A stretch of 23,588 nucleotides of DNA from Campylobacterales bacterium (GTDB lineage: Bacteria > Campylobacterota > Campylobacteria > Campylobacterales > QNZT01): NCBI GenBank assembly GCA_027081495.1, contig JALWKJ010000055.1, positions 1-23,588 of the forward strand, given 5' to 3'. Made by a program: the position numbers and the translations under genes. The notes under the pieces were generated by a model, which saw only the letters and a list, made by a program, of their open reading frames with translations, made no database searches and had not been told where the DNA came from. Below, piece by piece: positions 1-8,256 of the stretch. The stretch's first letter is position 1. Every line of letters begins with the position of its first letter.

Positions 1-311
1 AATATTTAGAGTTAACAAACGACAATGTTAAAGATACTATTGCAAAAGGCGTAACGCTGGTTGATTTTTGGGCTCCATGGTGTGGACCTTGTCGTATGAT
101 AGCCCCGGTTATCGAAGAGTTGGCTGAAGATTTTGACGGTAAAGCCAAAATTGCCAAAGTAAATACCGACGAAGAGCAAGATATCGCGATTCAGTACGGT
201 ATTAGATCTATTCCTACTCTTCTTTTCTTTAAAGACGGCGAACTTGTAGATCAGATGGTCGGAGCCGCCGGAAAACAGGTGTTGGCGGATAAAATAGATT
301 CGCTTTTATAA
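1..311 (+). CDS. trxA: Thioredoxin, 5' end cut by window
   Basis: Cytoplasmic thiol-disulfide oxidoreductase that reduces protein disulfides and is itself re-reduced by thioredoxin reductase, whose gene lies two genes downstream. The reading frame is open from base 3 to the stop at 309-311 (102 codons). Family members are about 105 residues, so only a few N-terminal residues and the start codon are missing. The active site WCGPC is encoded at 78-92, followed by the cis-proline segment IRSIPTLLFFKDG and a C-terminal GAAGK stretch, all typical. The ATG at 96 lies just after the active site and is not the true start. The stop codon overlaps an ATG (309-313), but that ATG opens only a 14-codon frame. 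The next gene starts at 349, so co-transcription is likely. Confidence 0.97.
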   Translation, partial: YLELTNDNVKDTIAKGVTLVDFWAPWCGPCRMIAPVIEELAEDFDGKAKIAKVNTDEEQDIAIQYGIRSIPTLLFFKDGELVDQMVGAAGKQVLADKIDSLL

Positions 312-348
312 TGTTCGGCGATTTTTATTTCGATAAGGTTTTTCGCGC

Positions 349-807
349 TTGTTGAAAAAAAATCCAAAAAGAGGGAGTCCTTTCTCCCTCACTTATGTGT
401 TTGCATCATTCTTCGGCGCTTTGATGGTTGCAGGCGCGTTTGCCTACTATAACTATAAGTTTTCCGAGTATAAGTTTTTTGATTTTAGTGAACATGTTTT
501 TTATACCAAAAGCGATATTTTTACTCCGAAATCACAAAAATACACGGTGCTTGTCTATAGCTCAAATATGCAAAACGGTAAAGAAATTTCCCAAAAACTT
601 ATAAAAGATAATCCCATTTTAGCAATCGATCTTTATCAAAAGAGATTTAAAGCAGAAGATAGTATGATTGCGATTACCGGCGGTATGAATACTCTTTTAA
701 AATTTATACAACGCTTTAATATTTATGAAATCCCTTGCGCTTTTGAGATTAAGAGATTTAAAAACCAAAGATACAAACAAAACAGTCCGATAGAGGTTAT
801 TGAATAA
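349..807 (+). CDS. Membrane-anchored thioredoxin-fold-like protein without CXXC
   Basis: Unrecognised 152-residue protein lying between trxA and trxB. It has one hydrophobic segment (about residues 13-34) after a basic N-terminus, which predicts a single anchor with the rest outside the cytoplasm. The soluble part begins with a beta-strand-like YTVLVYSS (65-72), where a thioredoxin would carry its active site, but has no CXXC. Further on, RFNIYEIPCAFEIKR (122-136) aligns by eye with the thioredoxin cis-Pro element YGIRSIPTLLFFK of the neighbouring trxA. I infer a thioredoxin-like fold that has lost redox chemistry; a single Cys (130) follows the Pro. The start is TTG at 349 (or TTG 352): an in-frame stop lies at 334-336, and AAGG at 335-338 is the only ribosome-binding candidate. 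It is probably part of the trx operon. The gene call is firm; the fold is an inference. Confidence 0.8.
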   Translation: MLKKNPKRGSPFSLTYVFASFFGALMVAGAFAYYNYKFSEYKFFDFSEHVFYTKSDIFTPKSQKYTVLVYSSNMQNGKEISQKLIKDNPILAIDLYQKRFKAEDSMIAITGGMNTLLKFIQRFNIYEIPCAFEIKRFKNQRYKQNSPIEVIE

Positions 808-841
808 TGAGTAAATATAACTTAGGAGTTAGGAGAAAAAG

Positions 842-1768
842 ATGCTTGATTTAGCGATTATCGGCGGAGGACCCGCCGGATTAACGGCCGGCTTATACGC
901 TACTAGAGGCGGCTTGAAAAATGTAACTATGTTTGAAAAAGGCATGCCCGGCGGTCAGATTACACAAAGCAGTGAAATAGAAAATTATCCCGGTATAAAA
1001 GAGGTGGTTACGGGAATGGAACTTATGGAACCCTGGCCTGAGCAATGTATGCGTTTTGGTTTAAAACATGAGATGGTCGAGGTGCTAAAAGTTAGTAAAG
1101 ATGAGGATTGTTTTACAATTTTTTTAGCTACAAATAAAGAGATAAAAGCCAAAAGCGTCATAGTTTGCACGGGCAGCACGCCAAAAAGAGCCGGTTTTGA
1201 AGGTGAAGATGAATTTTACGGAAAGGGAGTGAGCAATTGTGCGACATGCGACGGCTTTTTTTATAAAGATAAAGAGGTGGCTGTGCTTGGAGGGGGAGAC
1301 ACCGCTCTTGAAGAGGCTATCTATCTTTCCAATATATGTAAAAAAGTTTATGTTATACATAGAAGAGAAGAGTTTCGCGCGGCTCCCGCTACCGTTTCAA
1401 AAGTAAAAAACAACCCAAAAATCGAGCTTATATTAAATTCCGGTATAAAAAAGGTTTACGGATCAAATATGGGTGTCGAAGGAGTTATCGTTTCTTGCAA
1501 AGATGGAAGCGACATAGACCTTAAGGTTCCCGGAATCTTCGTATTTGTCGGAATGAATGTAAATAACGGGGTTTTAAAACAAGAAGACGGAAGTTATCTT
1601 TGCGATTTAAACGAATATGGCGAAGTGATAGTTGATCTTAGCATGAGAACTTCGATAAAAAACCTTTATGCCGCCGGAGATATCCGTATCGAAGCTCCAA
1701 AACAGGTTGTATGCGCCGCAGGCGACGGAGCAGTTGCGGCATTGCAGGTAGTGGCTAATTCACACTAA
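842..1768 (+). CDS. trxB: Thioredoxin reductase (NADPH, FAD)
   Basis: Flavoprotein that passes electrons from NADPH through FAD and a CXXC pair to thioredoxin. At 308 residues it matches the usual low-molecular-weight TrxB length. The FAD Rossmann motif GGGPAG is at residues 8-13, the redox pair CATC at 133-136, the NADPH motif GGGDTALEEA and a HRR phosphate-binding triplet follow, and the C-terminal FAD motif YAAGDIR closes the protein. An AGGAGA ribosome-binding site lies about 5 bases before the ATG. It is in the same run as trxA, so reductase and substrate are probably co-expressed. Confidence 0.97.
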   Translation: MLDLAIIGGGPAGLTAGLYATRGGLKNVTMFEKGMPGGQITQSSEIENYPGIKEVVTGMELMEPWPEQCMRFGLKHEMVEVLKVSKDEDCFTIFLATNKEIKAKSVIVCTGSTPKRAGFEGEDEFYGKGVSNCATCDGFFYKDKEVAVLGGGDTALEEAIYLSNICKKVYVIHRREEFRAAPATVSKVKNNPKIELILNSGIKKVYGSNMGVEGVIVSCKDGSDIDLKVPGIFVFVGMNVNNGVLKQEDGSYLCDLNEYGEVIVDLSMRTSIKNLYAAGDIRIEAPKQVVCAAGDGAVAALQVVANSH

Positions 1769-1793
1769 ATTTTATTTCAAGGAAAAAAATATA

Positions 1794-2564
1794 ATGATAA
1801 ATGTTGGAATACACGGCGCAACGGGAAGGGTTGGAGAACTTCTTATAAAAAATCTTCAAAACGACAAAATCGCGAGAGCATCTACGCTACATGCTTTAGA
1901 GGAGTTTAATATACCCGTACCCTCATATTCGCTTGTAACAAACGATACGAAAACTCTTCTTCAAAAAAGCGATGTCGTGATAGATTTTTCTTTAAACGAG
2001 GGTACCGAAAAACTTCTCGAATGTGCGCTGGATAACAATGCGAAACCGCTTGTTATAGGTACTACCGGTTTAAATAAACATCAGTTAAATCTCATGAGAG
2101 AAGCTTCCAAATATATGCCGATCTTATATGCTACGAATATGTCTTTGGGAGTTGCGATACTCAATAAACTAGCTTTTTTGGCAAGCGAGGCTTTAAATGA
2201 TTTTGACGCGGAGATAGTCGAAATGCATCATCGCCATAAAAAAGACGCTCCAAGCGGAACGGCTCTTACTTTGGCCGAACATGTAGCCGCCGCTAGAGGA
2301 TTGGAGTTAGATAAAGTGAGAGTAAGCGGAAGAGACGGGAATATAGGCGCTAGAAATAAAGACGAAATAGCCGTTATGGCGCTTCGAGGAGGCGATATAG
2401 TAGGCCGTCATACGGTCGGATTTTATAATGACGGCGAGTTTATAGAGTTAAATCACACGGCTACCAGTAGAGACACTTTTGCAAAGGGTGCGATAAAAGC
2501 CGCTAAATGGCTTGTAAAACAGGAAAACGGTCTGTATAAAATAACAGACTGTTTGGGGATTTAG
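1794..2564 (+). CDS. dapB: 4-hydroxy-tetrahydrodipicolinate reductase
   Basis: NAD(P)H-dependent enzyme of the diaminopimelate/lysine pathway, converting hydroxy-tetrahydrodipicolinate to tetrahydrodipicolinate. It has 256 residues (family about 240-275). The N-terminal nucleotide-binding motif is GIHGATGRVG. The catalytic/substrate signature EMHHRHKKDAPSGTA is present, with the His pair at residues 145-146. The motif GTTGLNKHQL of the central domain and the C-terminal HTATSRDTFAKGA are also typical. The start ATG at 1794 has an AAGGA-type site 10 bases upstream. It sits 25 bases after trxB and 8 bases before purF. The pathway partner asd is elsewhere in this window. Confidence 0.96.
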   Translation: MINVGIHGATGRVGELLIKNLQNDKIARASTLHALEEFNIPVPSYSLVTNDTKTLLQKSDVVIDFSLNEGTEKLLECALDNNAKPLVIGTTGLNKHQLNLMREASKYMPILYATNMSLGVAILNKLAFLASEALNDFDAEIVEMHHRHKKDAPSGTALTLAEHVAAARGLELDKVRVSGRDGNIGARNKDEIAVMALRGGDIVGRHTVGFYNDGEFIELNHTATSRDTFAKGAIKAAKWLVKQENGLYKITDCLGI

Positions 2565-2572
2565 GAAAATTT

Positions 2573-3910
2573 ATGTGTGCAGTAGTCGGTGTCTTTAATG
2601 TTAAAAACGCTTCAAAGGTTGCATACTACGCGCTTTTTGCGATGCAGCATCGCGGGCAAGAAGCTTCGGGAATCAGTTCAAGCGACGGAAAACAGATCTA
2701 TACAAGAAAAAGAAGAGGTCTTGTAACCGAAGTTTTTTCGGATGAAGATACTTTCGAGTTTTTAAAAGGCTCAAAGGCTATCGGACATAACAGATATTCT
2801 ACCGCGGGCAGTAGTTCTATTTTAGATGCGCAGCCAATCGCCGCTAAATATCTTCTTGGAGAGATAGCTATCGCCCATAACGGAAATCTTATCAACAAAG
2901 ACGAGGTTAGAGAGAAGCTTATCAAAGAGGGTGCGATTTTTCAATCCTATATGGATACCGAAAATATTATTCATCTAATAGCAAGAAGTCAGAAAGACAA
3001 TCTTCAAGACCGTATCAAGGAGGCTCTTGATCAAATAAAAGGGGCGTATTGTCTCTTGATACAAAGCCGCACAAAGATGTTTGCGATTAGAGACCGTTAC
3101 GGAGTAAGACCTCTCTCTTTAGGGGCGTTTGAAAATGGAGGTTATATAGTCGCAAGCGAGACTTGCGCGTTTGATCTTGTGGGCGCAAAATTTGTTAGAG
3201 AGATAAAACCGGGAGAGATGGTCGTTTTTGAAAAGAAAAAGGAGCCCAAGTCGTATCAGCTTTATGAACCCGATCCGAGACCTTGCGCATTTGAGTATAT
3301 ATATTTTGCAAGACCCGACAGCATAATCGACGGCAAAAATGTTTATGAAAAACGAATAGAGATGGGAAAAAGATTGGCGAGAGAAAATCCCGTTGAAGCG
3401 GATCTCGTATTGCCAGTACCCGATAGCGGAGTAGCCGCGGCTTTGGGATACTCTAAGCAAAGCGGGATTCGTTTTGAAAACGCGATAGTAAGAAACCATT
3501 ATGTCGGAAGGACATTTATAGAGCCTATTCAAGAGATGAGAGATTTGAAAGTTAGGTTAAAACTTTCGCCCATCAAGTCCATCATAAACGGTAAAAGAGT
3601 CGTTGTTATAGACGATTCGCTTGTAAGAGGAACGACATCTAAGCAGATTATTAAAATGCTAAAAGACGCCGGGGCGAAGGAAGTGCATTTTAAATTAGCC
3701 TCGCCCCAGATAAAACACCCTTGTCGATACGGGATAGATACTCCAAGTTATAAGGAGCTTATAAGCGCCAATATGAGCGATGAAGAGATTAGAAAATATA
3801 TCGGAGCCGATTCGCTCTCTTTTCTCTCGCTCGAAGGATTGATAGAGAGTCTCGGCAAAGAAACGAAATACTCTCTTGTAAGTTTTGACGGTAAATATTT
3901 TATCCGATAA
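2573..3910 (+). CDS. purF: Amidophosphoribosyltransferase
   Basis: First committed enzyme of purine synthesis: transfers the amide nitrogen of glutamine to PRPP to give phosphoribosylamine. It has 445 residues. Cys2 directly after the initiator Met (MCAVVGVF) is the N-terminal nucleophile of class II glutamine amidotransferases, so there is no propeptide. GATase motifs such as QHRGQEASG, GHNRYSTAG and IAHNGNL follow. The C-terminal phosphoribosyltransferase domain carries the PRPP loop VVVIDDSLVRGTTSKQI. The end of the domain includes the SLSFLSLEGL stretch usual for PurF. The ATG is 8 bases after the dapB stop, preceded by AGGAAA. Confidence 0.97.
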   Translation: MCAVVGVFNVKNASKVAYYALFAMQHRGQEASGISSSDGKQIYTRKRRGLVTEVFSDEDTFEFLKGSKAIGHNRYSTAGSSSILDAQPIAAKYLLGEIAIAHNGNLINKDEVREKLIKEGAIFQSYMDTENIIHLIARSQKDNLQDRIKEALDQIKGAYCLLIQSRTKMFAIRDRYGVRPLSLGAFENGGYIVASETCAFDLVGAKFVREIKPGEMVVFEKKKEPKSYQLYEPDPRPCAFEYIYFARPDSIIDGKNVYEKRIEMGKRLARENPVEADLVLPVPDSGVAAALGYSKQSGIRFENAIVRNHYVGRTFIEPIQEMRDLKVRLKLSPIKSIINGKRVVVIDDSLVRGTTSKQIIKMLKDAGAKEVHFKLASPQIKHPCRYGIDTPSYKELISANMSDEEIRKYIGADSLSFLSLEGLIESLGKETKYSLVSFDGKYFIR

Positions 3911-3912
3911 AT

Positions 3913-4869
3913 ATGAGAGAAATTTTAACCGCCGGGCGCTATTTTCGCCGAAAATTCGGATGCAATGTCTATAAAGCGCCTATCTCCATACTCGGATTTA
4001 CATGTCCTAATATCGACGGCAGGGTCGCTAAGGGAGGATGTACATTTTGTGAAAACGAGTCTTTTAGTCCAAACCTTTTAGAAAAATCTTCGAGAAAATT
4101 TTATCTAAATCCAGACTCGCTAGATAACCCCCATCTTCAAAAACAGCTTCAACAGATAAGAAGTCAGTATAAATATACAAAAACAAAATTGGAAAAAAAA
4201 TTCGGCGCAAAAAAATTTATAGCATATTTCCAATCCTTTACAAACACTTATGCTCCCATAGATACATTAAAAACACTTTACAAGGAGGCCTTGGCTCAAG
4301 AAGAGTGTATAGGGTTAAGTATCGGCACAAGAACCGATTGCGTAAACGACGAAATACTAAAATATTTATCGACTCTTTCAAAAGATAAAGAGATATGGAT
4401 AGAGTATGGTATTCAGAGTGTTTATGACGAGACTTTAAAAGCGATCAATCGAGGGCATAGCGTAAAAAATATGAAAGAGTGGATCATAAAGAGCAAAGAG
4501 TATGGATTAAATGTTTGCGGACATTTGATATTTGGACTTCCGGGAGAAAATCAATCAATGATGCTCGATAGCGTCGAGGCCTCGATTGATATGAAGGTCG
4601 ATTCATTAAAAATACATCCTATGTATGTTACCGAAAATACCGCTTTGGCGATTGAATATAAAAAAGGCAGATTTGCGCCCATAACCGAAGAGGATTATAT
4701 AGATACGCTTATAAAAGCGATAAAAATGCTTCCAAAAGAGATCATAATTCAAAGGGTAACCGCGGGAATTGACGACGCCTCGCTTTTGTCTCCTTTGTGG
4801 TGTAAAAACAAACATATGCAGATGGAGAATATTCGCAAAGCCTTTTTGCAAAACGGTCTGCTTTATTAG
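3913..4869 (+). CDS. Radical SAM protein, TIGR01212 (YhcC) family
   Basis: A 318-residue member of the YhcC/YtqA-type radical SAM family (TIGR01212), of unsettled function. The family's cluster signature is visible as CPNIDGRVAKGGCTFC, with Cys31, Cys43 and Cys46 spaced as in that family rather than the usual CX3CX2C. Further typical elements are FQSFTNTYAPID, the GTRTDC strand, the IEYGIQS motif and GHLIFGLPGEN. The ATG at 3913 is 2 bases after the purF stop with no separate ribosome-binding site, suggesting translational coupling to purF. The substrate is not known. Confidence 0.9.
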   Translation: MREILTAGRYFRRKFGCNVYKAPISILGFTCPNIDGRVAKGGCTFCENESFSPNLLEKSSRKFYLNPDSLDNPHLQKQLQQIRSQYKYTKTKLEKKFGAKKFIAYFQSFTNTYAPIDTLKTLYKEALAQEECIGLSIGTRTDCVNDEILKYLSTLSKDKEIWIEYGIQSVYDETLKAINRGHSVKNMKEWIIKSKEYGLNVCGHLIFGLPGENQSMMLDSVEASIDMKVDSLKIHPMYVTENTALAIEYKKGRFAPITEEDYIDTLIKAIKMLPKEIIIQRVTAGIDDASLLSPLWCKNKHMQMENIRKAFLQNGLLY

Positions 4870-4877
4870 AGTTTATA

Positions 4878-4886
4878 TGTTAAAAT
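4878..4886 (+). promoter_or_regulatory. Extended -10 promoter for fabI
   Basis: TG at 4878-4879, one spacer base, then TAAAAT at 4881-4886, in an AT-rich stretch as is usual for sigma-70 promoters of this phylum, which often lack a clear -35. The predicted transcript start near 4893 gives a leader of about 20 bases containing AGGAG at 4902-4906, 7 bases before the ATG. It sits in the gap after the TIGR01212 gene. Confidence 0.6.
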
Positions 4887-4913
4887 AGTTTAATTTATTT
4901 TAGGAGAATTTGA

Positions 4914-5738
4914 ATGTTCATGAAGGGCAAAAAAGGATTAATAGTCGGTATAGCCAATAATAAATCAATTGCGTACGGAATAGCAAAAGCTTGTCGTAAT
5001 CAGGGCGCTTCGCTGATATTTACTTATCTAAACGACTCGATTAAAAAAAGGGTTATTCCGATAGCTAAGGAGCTTGAAAGCGATTATGTCTATGAGCTCG
5101 ATGTTACTAAAGACGATGATCTTAAGGCTTTAACGAAAAGTTTAAAAGAAGATATCGGCGAAATAGACTTCATAGTTCATTCCGTTGCTTTCGCTCCGAG
5201 AAGATCGCTTGAAGGAAGTTATCTTGATACATTAAGAGATGATTTTTCTCTTGCTATGGATACATCCGTTTATTCGCTTGTCGCGCTTTGTAGAGCATGC
5301 GAAGATATTTTGAGTAAAGAAGCTTCTATTTTGACGCTTAGTTATCTTGGAGGTCCCAAATATGTGCCAAACTACAATGTTATGGGGGTTGCCAAAGCCG
5401 CTTTAGAGGCAAGTGTTAGGTATCTTGCGGTGGATTTGGGGGCGAAAAACGGTATTCGCGTAAATGCCGTAAGCGCGGGTCCCATAAAAACTCTCGCCGC
5501 GAGCGGAATAGGGGATTTTAAGAATATTCTAAACTGGAACGAAATAAATTCTCCTCTTAAAAAAAATGTTACAATCGATGAAGTCGGGAATAGCGGCATG
5601 TATCTTTTAAGCGATCTCTCAAAAGGGGTGACCGGAGAAATTCACTATGTAGATGCCGGTTACAATATCATGGGAATGTGTGCGGTTGAAAGAGATGAGA
5701 ACGGGCAAATGGTTATATGCTGGGATAAACAAAAATAG
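4914..5738 (+). CDS. fabI: Enoyl-ACP reductase (NADH), FabI type
   Basis: Last step of fatty acid elongation: NADH-dependent reduction of trans-2-enoyl-ACP. The 274 residues match FabI. The short-chain dehydrogenase-type cofactor motif GIANNKSIAYGIAK is at 12-25. The active-site segment LSYLGGPKYVPNYNVMGVAKA contains the catalytic Tyr154 and Lys161 with the Y-X6-K spacing, and an upstream Tyr144. The stretch VHSVAFAPRRSLEG carries Ala92 where Escherichia coli FabI has Gly93 (recalled), the residue linked to triclosan sensitivity. ATG 4914 fits AGGAG with 7-base spacing; a second ATG at 4920 is less well placed. Confidence 0.96.
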   Translation: MFMKGKKGLIVGIANNKSIAYGIAKACRNQGASLIFTYLNDSIKKRVIPIAKELESDYVYELDVTKDDDLKALTKSLKEDIGEIDFIVHSVAFAPRRSLEGSYLDTLRDDFSLAMDTSVYSLVALCRACEDILSKEASILTLSYLGGPKYVPNYNVMGVAKAALEASVRYLAVDLGAKNGIRVNAVSAGPIKTLAASGIGDFKNILNWNEINSPLKKNVTIDEVGNSGMYLLSDLSKGVTGEIHYVDAGYNIMGMCAVERDENGQMVICWDKQK

Positions 5739-5741
5739 AAT

Positions 5742-6698
5742 ATGAGACAATTCGCTCAAAAACTGCTTTATGTAGCTTTGATGCTTTTTATCATATCTCT
5801 TATCTCTTTTTTGGCGATTCACGCGGCGCCTAACTCGTTTTTTGCCAGCGGGGAGTTAAACCCGAATATTACTAAAGAATCTATTGAACATCTAAAAGAG
5901 GTGTACGGACTAGATAGACCCTTGTTTGTACAGTTTTTTTCTTGGATATGGGCTCTTTTGCACTTTGATTTCGGAATCTCTTTTGCAAGCGGAAAACCGG
6001 TTAAAGATGAAATACTCTCAAGAATTCCGATAACATTGATCATTAATGCGATATCTATGGTTTTTATCTTTATTATATCTTTGTATTACGGGATAAAAAG
6101 CGCGATGAAGCCCTATAGCGCGCTTGAGAGAAATTTAAAAAGATTTTCTCTTGTAAGTTACTCTATACCCTCATTTTATCTAGCGTTGCTTCTTATAATC
6201 TTTTTTTCGGTCAATCTCGGGTTGTTTCCGATTTCAGGACTCGAATCGATTGAGCCAAAAGAGGGTATATGGAAATTTTTAGATAAAGCTTGGCATCTTG
6301 TACTGCCTATTTTCGTGATAGTTTTTGGGGGTATAGGAACTCTTGCTATGTATGTCAGAAGTTTAACGGTCGAAATTATGAAAAGCGATTATATATTTTT
6401 TGCAAAAGCAAGAGGCGTTGACGATAAGACGATTTTAAGAAGATACATACTTCCAAATCTATCGCCGCCCATTATTACGATGCTTGGACTTTCACTTCCC
6501 GGACTTATAGGAGGAAGCGTGATTTTGGAGTCGATATTTGCGATCGACGGCATGGGGCTTTTGTTTTATCAAAGCGCTATGAGCCGAGATTATCCGGTAA
6601 TCATGGGTATTTTGATTATATCCGCTTTTTTAACGCTGAGTGGAAATATAATAGCGGATCTCGTTTTGTTAAAACTAAATCCCTATTTTAAAAAATAA
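5742..6698 (+). CDS. DppB/OppB-type ABC transporter permease
   Basis: Inner-membrane permease of the dipeptide/oligopeptide/nickel importer family, 318 residues with about six hydrophobic segments. The N-terminus (FISLISFLAIHAAP), the YGLDRPLFVQFFSW stretch and the periplasmic LFPISG motif are typical of the DppB half. The ATP-binding-protein docking (EAA) loop is KARGVDDKTILRRYILPN. The start is 3 bases after the fabI stop, so the two genes are very likely co-transcribed. No partner permease (DppC), ATPase or binding protein is present in the window, so the substrate cannot be inferred. It ends 5 bases before the convergent nusA stop. Confidence 0.88.
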   Translation: MRQFAQKLLYVALMLFIISLISFLAIHAAPNSFFASGELNPNITKESIEHLKEVYGLDRPLFVQFFSWIWALLHFDFGISFASGKPVKDEILSRIPITLIINAISMVFIFIISLYYGIKSAMKPYSALERNLKRFSLVSYSIPSFYLALLLIIFFSVNLGLFPISGLESIEPKEGIWKFLDKAWHLVLPIFVIVFGGIGTLAMYVRSLTVEIMKSDYIFFAKARGVDDKTILRRYILPNLSPPIITMLGLSLPGLIGGSVILESIFAIDGMGLLFYQSAMSRDYPVIMGILIISAFLTLSGNIIADLVLLKLNPYFKK

Positions 6699-6703
6699 AC
6701 TTT

Positions 6704-7828
6704 TTAGTCGCCAAACAGCGCTTTAAGAGCGTCGGGATTACTTTGAGACTCTTTGTCTTTTTCTTTAGATGCGCTATCGCTTCCGCCCAGTTCTACAAGC
6801 TCTATTTCATAACCGGTCAACATAGACGCAAGGCGGATATTTATACCGCTTTTTCCTATGGCTTTTGATTTTTGATCTGAAGGAAGGGTGACGATCGCTT
6901 TTTTATCTTCGATTCGCACCGAAGAGATTATAGCGGGCGACATCGCTCTTGATATGAACTTTTCGGGAATCGAGCTATATTCTATACAATCGATGTTTTC
7001 ACCATGAAGTTCTTTGCTGACGGCATTTATTCTAACCCCTTTAGTACCTACGGTCGCTCCCACCGGATCGACATTCATTGCTACGGATGATAACGCAATT
7101 TTCGCTCTTTCTCCGGGAATTCTGGCACATGAATGAATTACCACCAATCCGTCTTTGATTTCAGGTACTTGAAGTTCAAGCAATCTTTCTAAAAATTTTG
7201 GCGTCGTTCTTGAAACTTCTATCTGCATTCCGAGTTTCTTGTCTATATAAACACGACGAATTACGGATTTTACCGTGTCCGTAGGTTTGAATTTTTCACC
7301 TTTTATGCGACTTTTCATAGGAAGCACGGCTCGAACTTCGCGGTATTCCAAAAAAGTGTTTTCTTCGGAATCAACGCTTGTAACGGGCGCGCTTATTAAT
7401 TCGCCTATTTTTTCTTTATATTTTCCGAAAATATTTTGTTCAAGGAGTCTTTGGATATGGTATTCAAGCTCTTTATAGAGTATTGCCGCGGCGGTTCTTC
7501 CCATATTGTCAAGACTTAATTGATATGTGATCTCATCGCCTATTTCAACGCCTTCATCCGCTTCTTTCGCATCGCTTATCGCTATAAATTTTTCACCGTC
7601 TTCGCTATTTTGGGATAATCTTTCGTCTTCATTATCGACGACAAGGACTTTTTGAAAAAGAGTAAGTTCTTTATTTTTCTCATCAATATGCACGGCATAG
7701 TCGTAATTTTCACCAAATACTTTTTGGGCGGTTTTTATGAGCGCCGTAGAAACGGCCTCTTTCGCTTCATCGATTCTAAGACCCTTTTCATGAGCAATAG
7801 ATTCTATAATATTGATTATTTTTTCCAC
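6704..7828 (-). CDS. nusA: Transcription termination/antitermination factor NusA
   Basis: RNA polymerase-binding factor controlling pausing, termination and antitermination. It has 374 residues: an N-terminal polymerase-binding domain (about 1-125), an S1 RNA-binding domain (about 130-200), KH1 with DPVGATVGTKGVRI, and KH2 with AIGKSGINIRLASMLTGYEI. The acidic repeats at the C-terminus of the Escherichia coli protein are absent, as in many non-gamma groups; instead a short charged tail ends in ALKALFGD. The start is GTG (7826-7828), with AAGGAG on the minus strand at 7839-7844 about 10 bases upstream. The usual neighbours rimP and infB are not adjacent; the gene stands alone and converges with the permease. 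Confidence 0.96.
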   Translation of the reverse strand: MEKIINIIESIAHEKGLRIDEAKEAVSTALIKTAQKVFGENYDYAVHIDEKNKELTLFQKVLVVDNEDERLSQNSEDGEKFIAISDAKEADEGVEIGDEITYQLSLDNMGRTAAAILYKELEYHIQRLLEQNIFGKYKEKIGELISAPVTSVDSEENTFLEYREVRAVLPMKSRIKGEKFKPTDTVKSVIRRVYIDKKLGMQIEVSRTTPKFLERLLELQVPEIKDGLVVIHSCARIPGERAKIALSSVAMNVDPVGATVGTKGVRINAVSKELHGENIDCIEYSSIPEKFISRAMSPAIISSVRIEDKKAIVTLPSDQKSKAIGKSGINIRLASMLTGYEIELVELGGSDSASKEKDKESQSNPDALKALFGD

Positions 7829-7902
7829 TTTTACGCCGCTCCTTGTTTTTGATTTTTTAACTAAAATATAGTAGATAGATTGTGCCGCTGAGTAGGAGCA
7901 AA

Positions 7903-7908
7903 ATTATA
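7903..7908 (-). promoter_or_regulatory. -10 promoter for nusA
   Basis: The minus strand reads a perfect TATAAT at 7908-7903, about 75 bases before the GTG start, giving a leader of roughly 65-70 bases. A second weaker candidate (TATATT near 7864-7870) lies closer to the gene. The 177-bp region 7829-8005 otherwise contains only the divergent promoter for the following operon. Confidence 0.45.
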
Positions 7909-7967
7909 GTTAAAATTTCCTTAAGTTTTGCTGTGTTAAGTGCTTAATATACTATTTATGCAAATAT

Positions 7968-7976
7968 TGCTATACT
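7968..7976 (+). promoter_or_regulatory. Extended -10 promoter of the miaB/lpxJ/pilM-like operon
   Basis: TG at 7968-7969, one base, then TATACT at 7971-7976, in an A/T-rich region. The predicted transcript start near 7983 lies about 22 bases before the ATG at 8006. No other convincing promoter appears before 13447, so it may serve the whole eight-gene run. Confidence 0.55.
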
Positions 7977-8005
7977 CTTAGATTAAATTATTTAAGGGTT
8001 CGTTT

Positions 8006-8248
8006 ATGACATTGAAATTGGCAAAGCAAGATAAAGATGCTAAGCAAAAAACAATAAAACTTGAAGATATAGCAAAAGAGATAGAAAAATCGGGACAAAA
8101 AATTTTCTATTTCGATCAAAACAATGCCCATAAAGATCTTGTCGCATTGGTCGATTTTTTTGAAGAAAAAGGATATAGCGTTTATCTAAGAGAGGTGAAG
8201 TTCGGTCTTGATGAAAACGATTATTTGTATGAAGTTCATATCTTATAA
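8006..8248 (+). CDS. HP0268-type conserved small protein
   Basis: An 80-residue protein that I recognise as a homologue of Helicobacter pylori HP0268, sharing the FYFDQNNAHKDLVALVDFF-like core, the EEKGYSVYLREV stretch and the C-terminal DYLYEVHIL. HP0268 is described as a small protein of Smr-like fold with nuclease activity reported in vitro; that is recalled knowledge, not visible here. It lies 8 bases before miaB, as in Helicobacter (HP0268-HP0269), which supports the assignment. The N-terminal third is lysine-rich. The ribosome-binding site is weak (AAGGG about 9-10 bases before the ATG). Confidence 0.85.
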   Translation: MTLKLAKQDKDAKQKTIKLEDIAKEIEKSGQKIFYFDQNNAHKDLVALVDFFEEKGYSVYLREVKFGLDENDYLYEVHIL

Positions 8249-8256
8249 GGTCTATT

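Noticed and set aside
311..355. ATG overlapping the trxA stop codon
   Set aside because: It opens a frame of only 14 codons ending at a TGA; the downstream gene is in another frame and starts at 349.
3119..3532. 137-codon minus-strand frame within purF
   Set aside because: Antisense to a complete, conserved purF; composition unlike the genuine proteins of the window.
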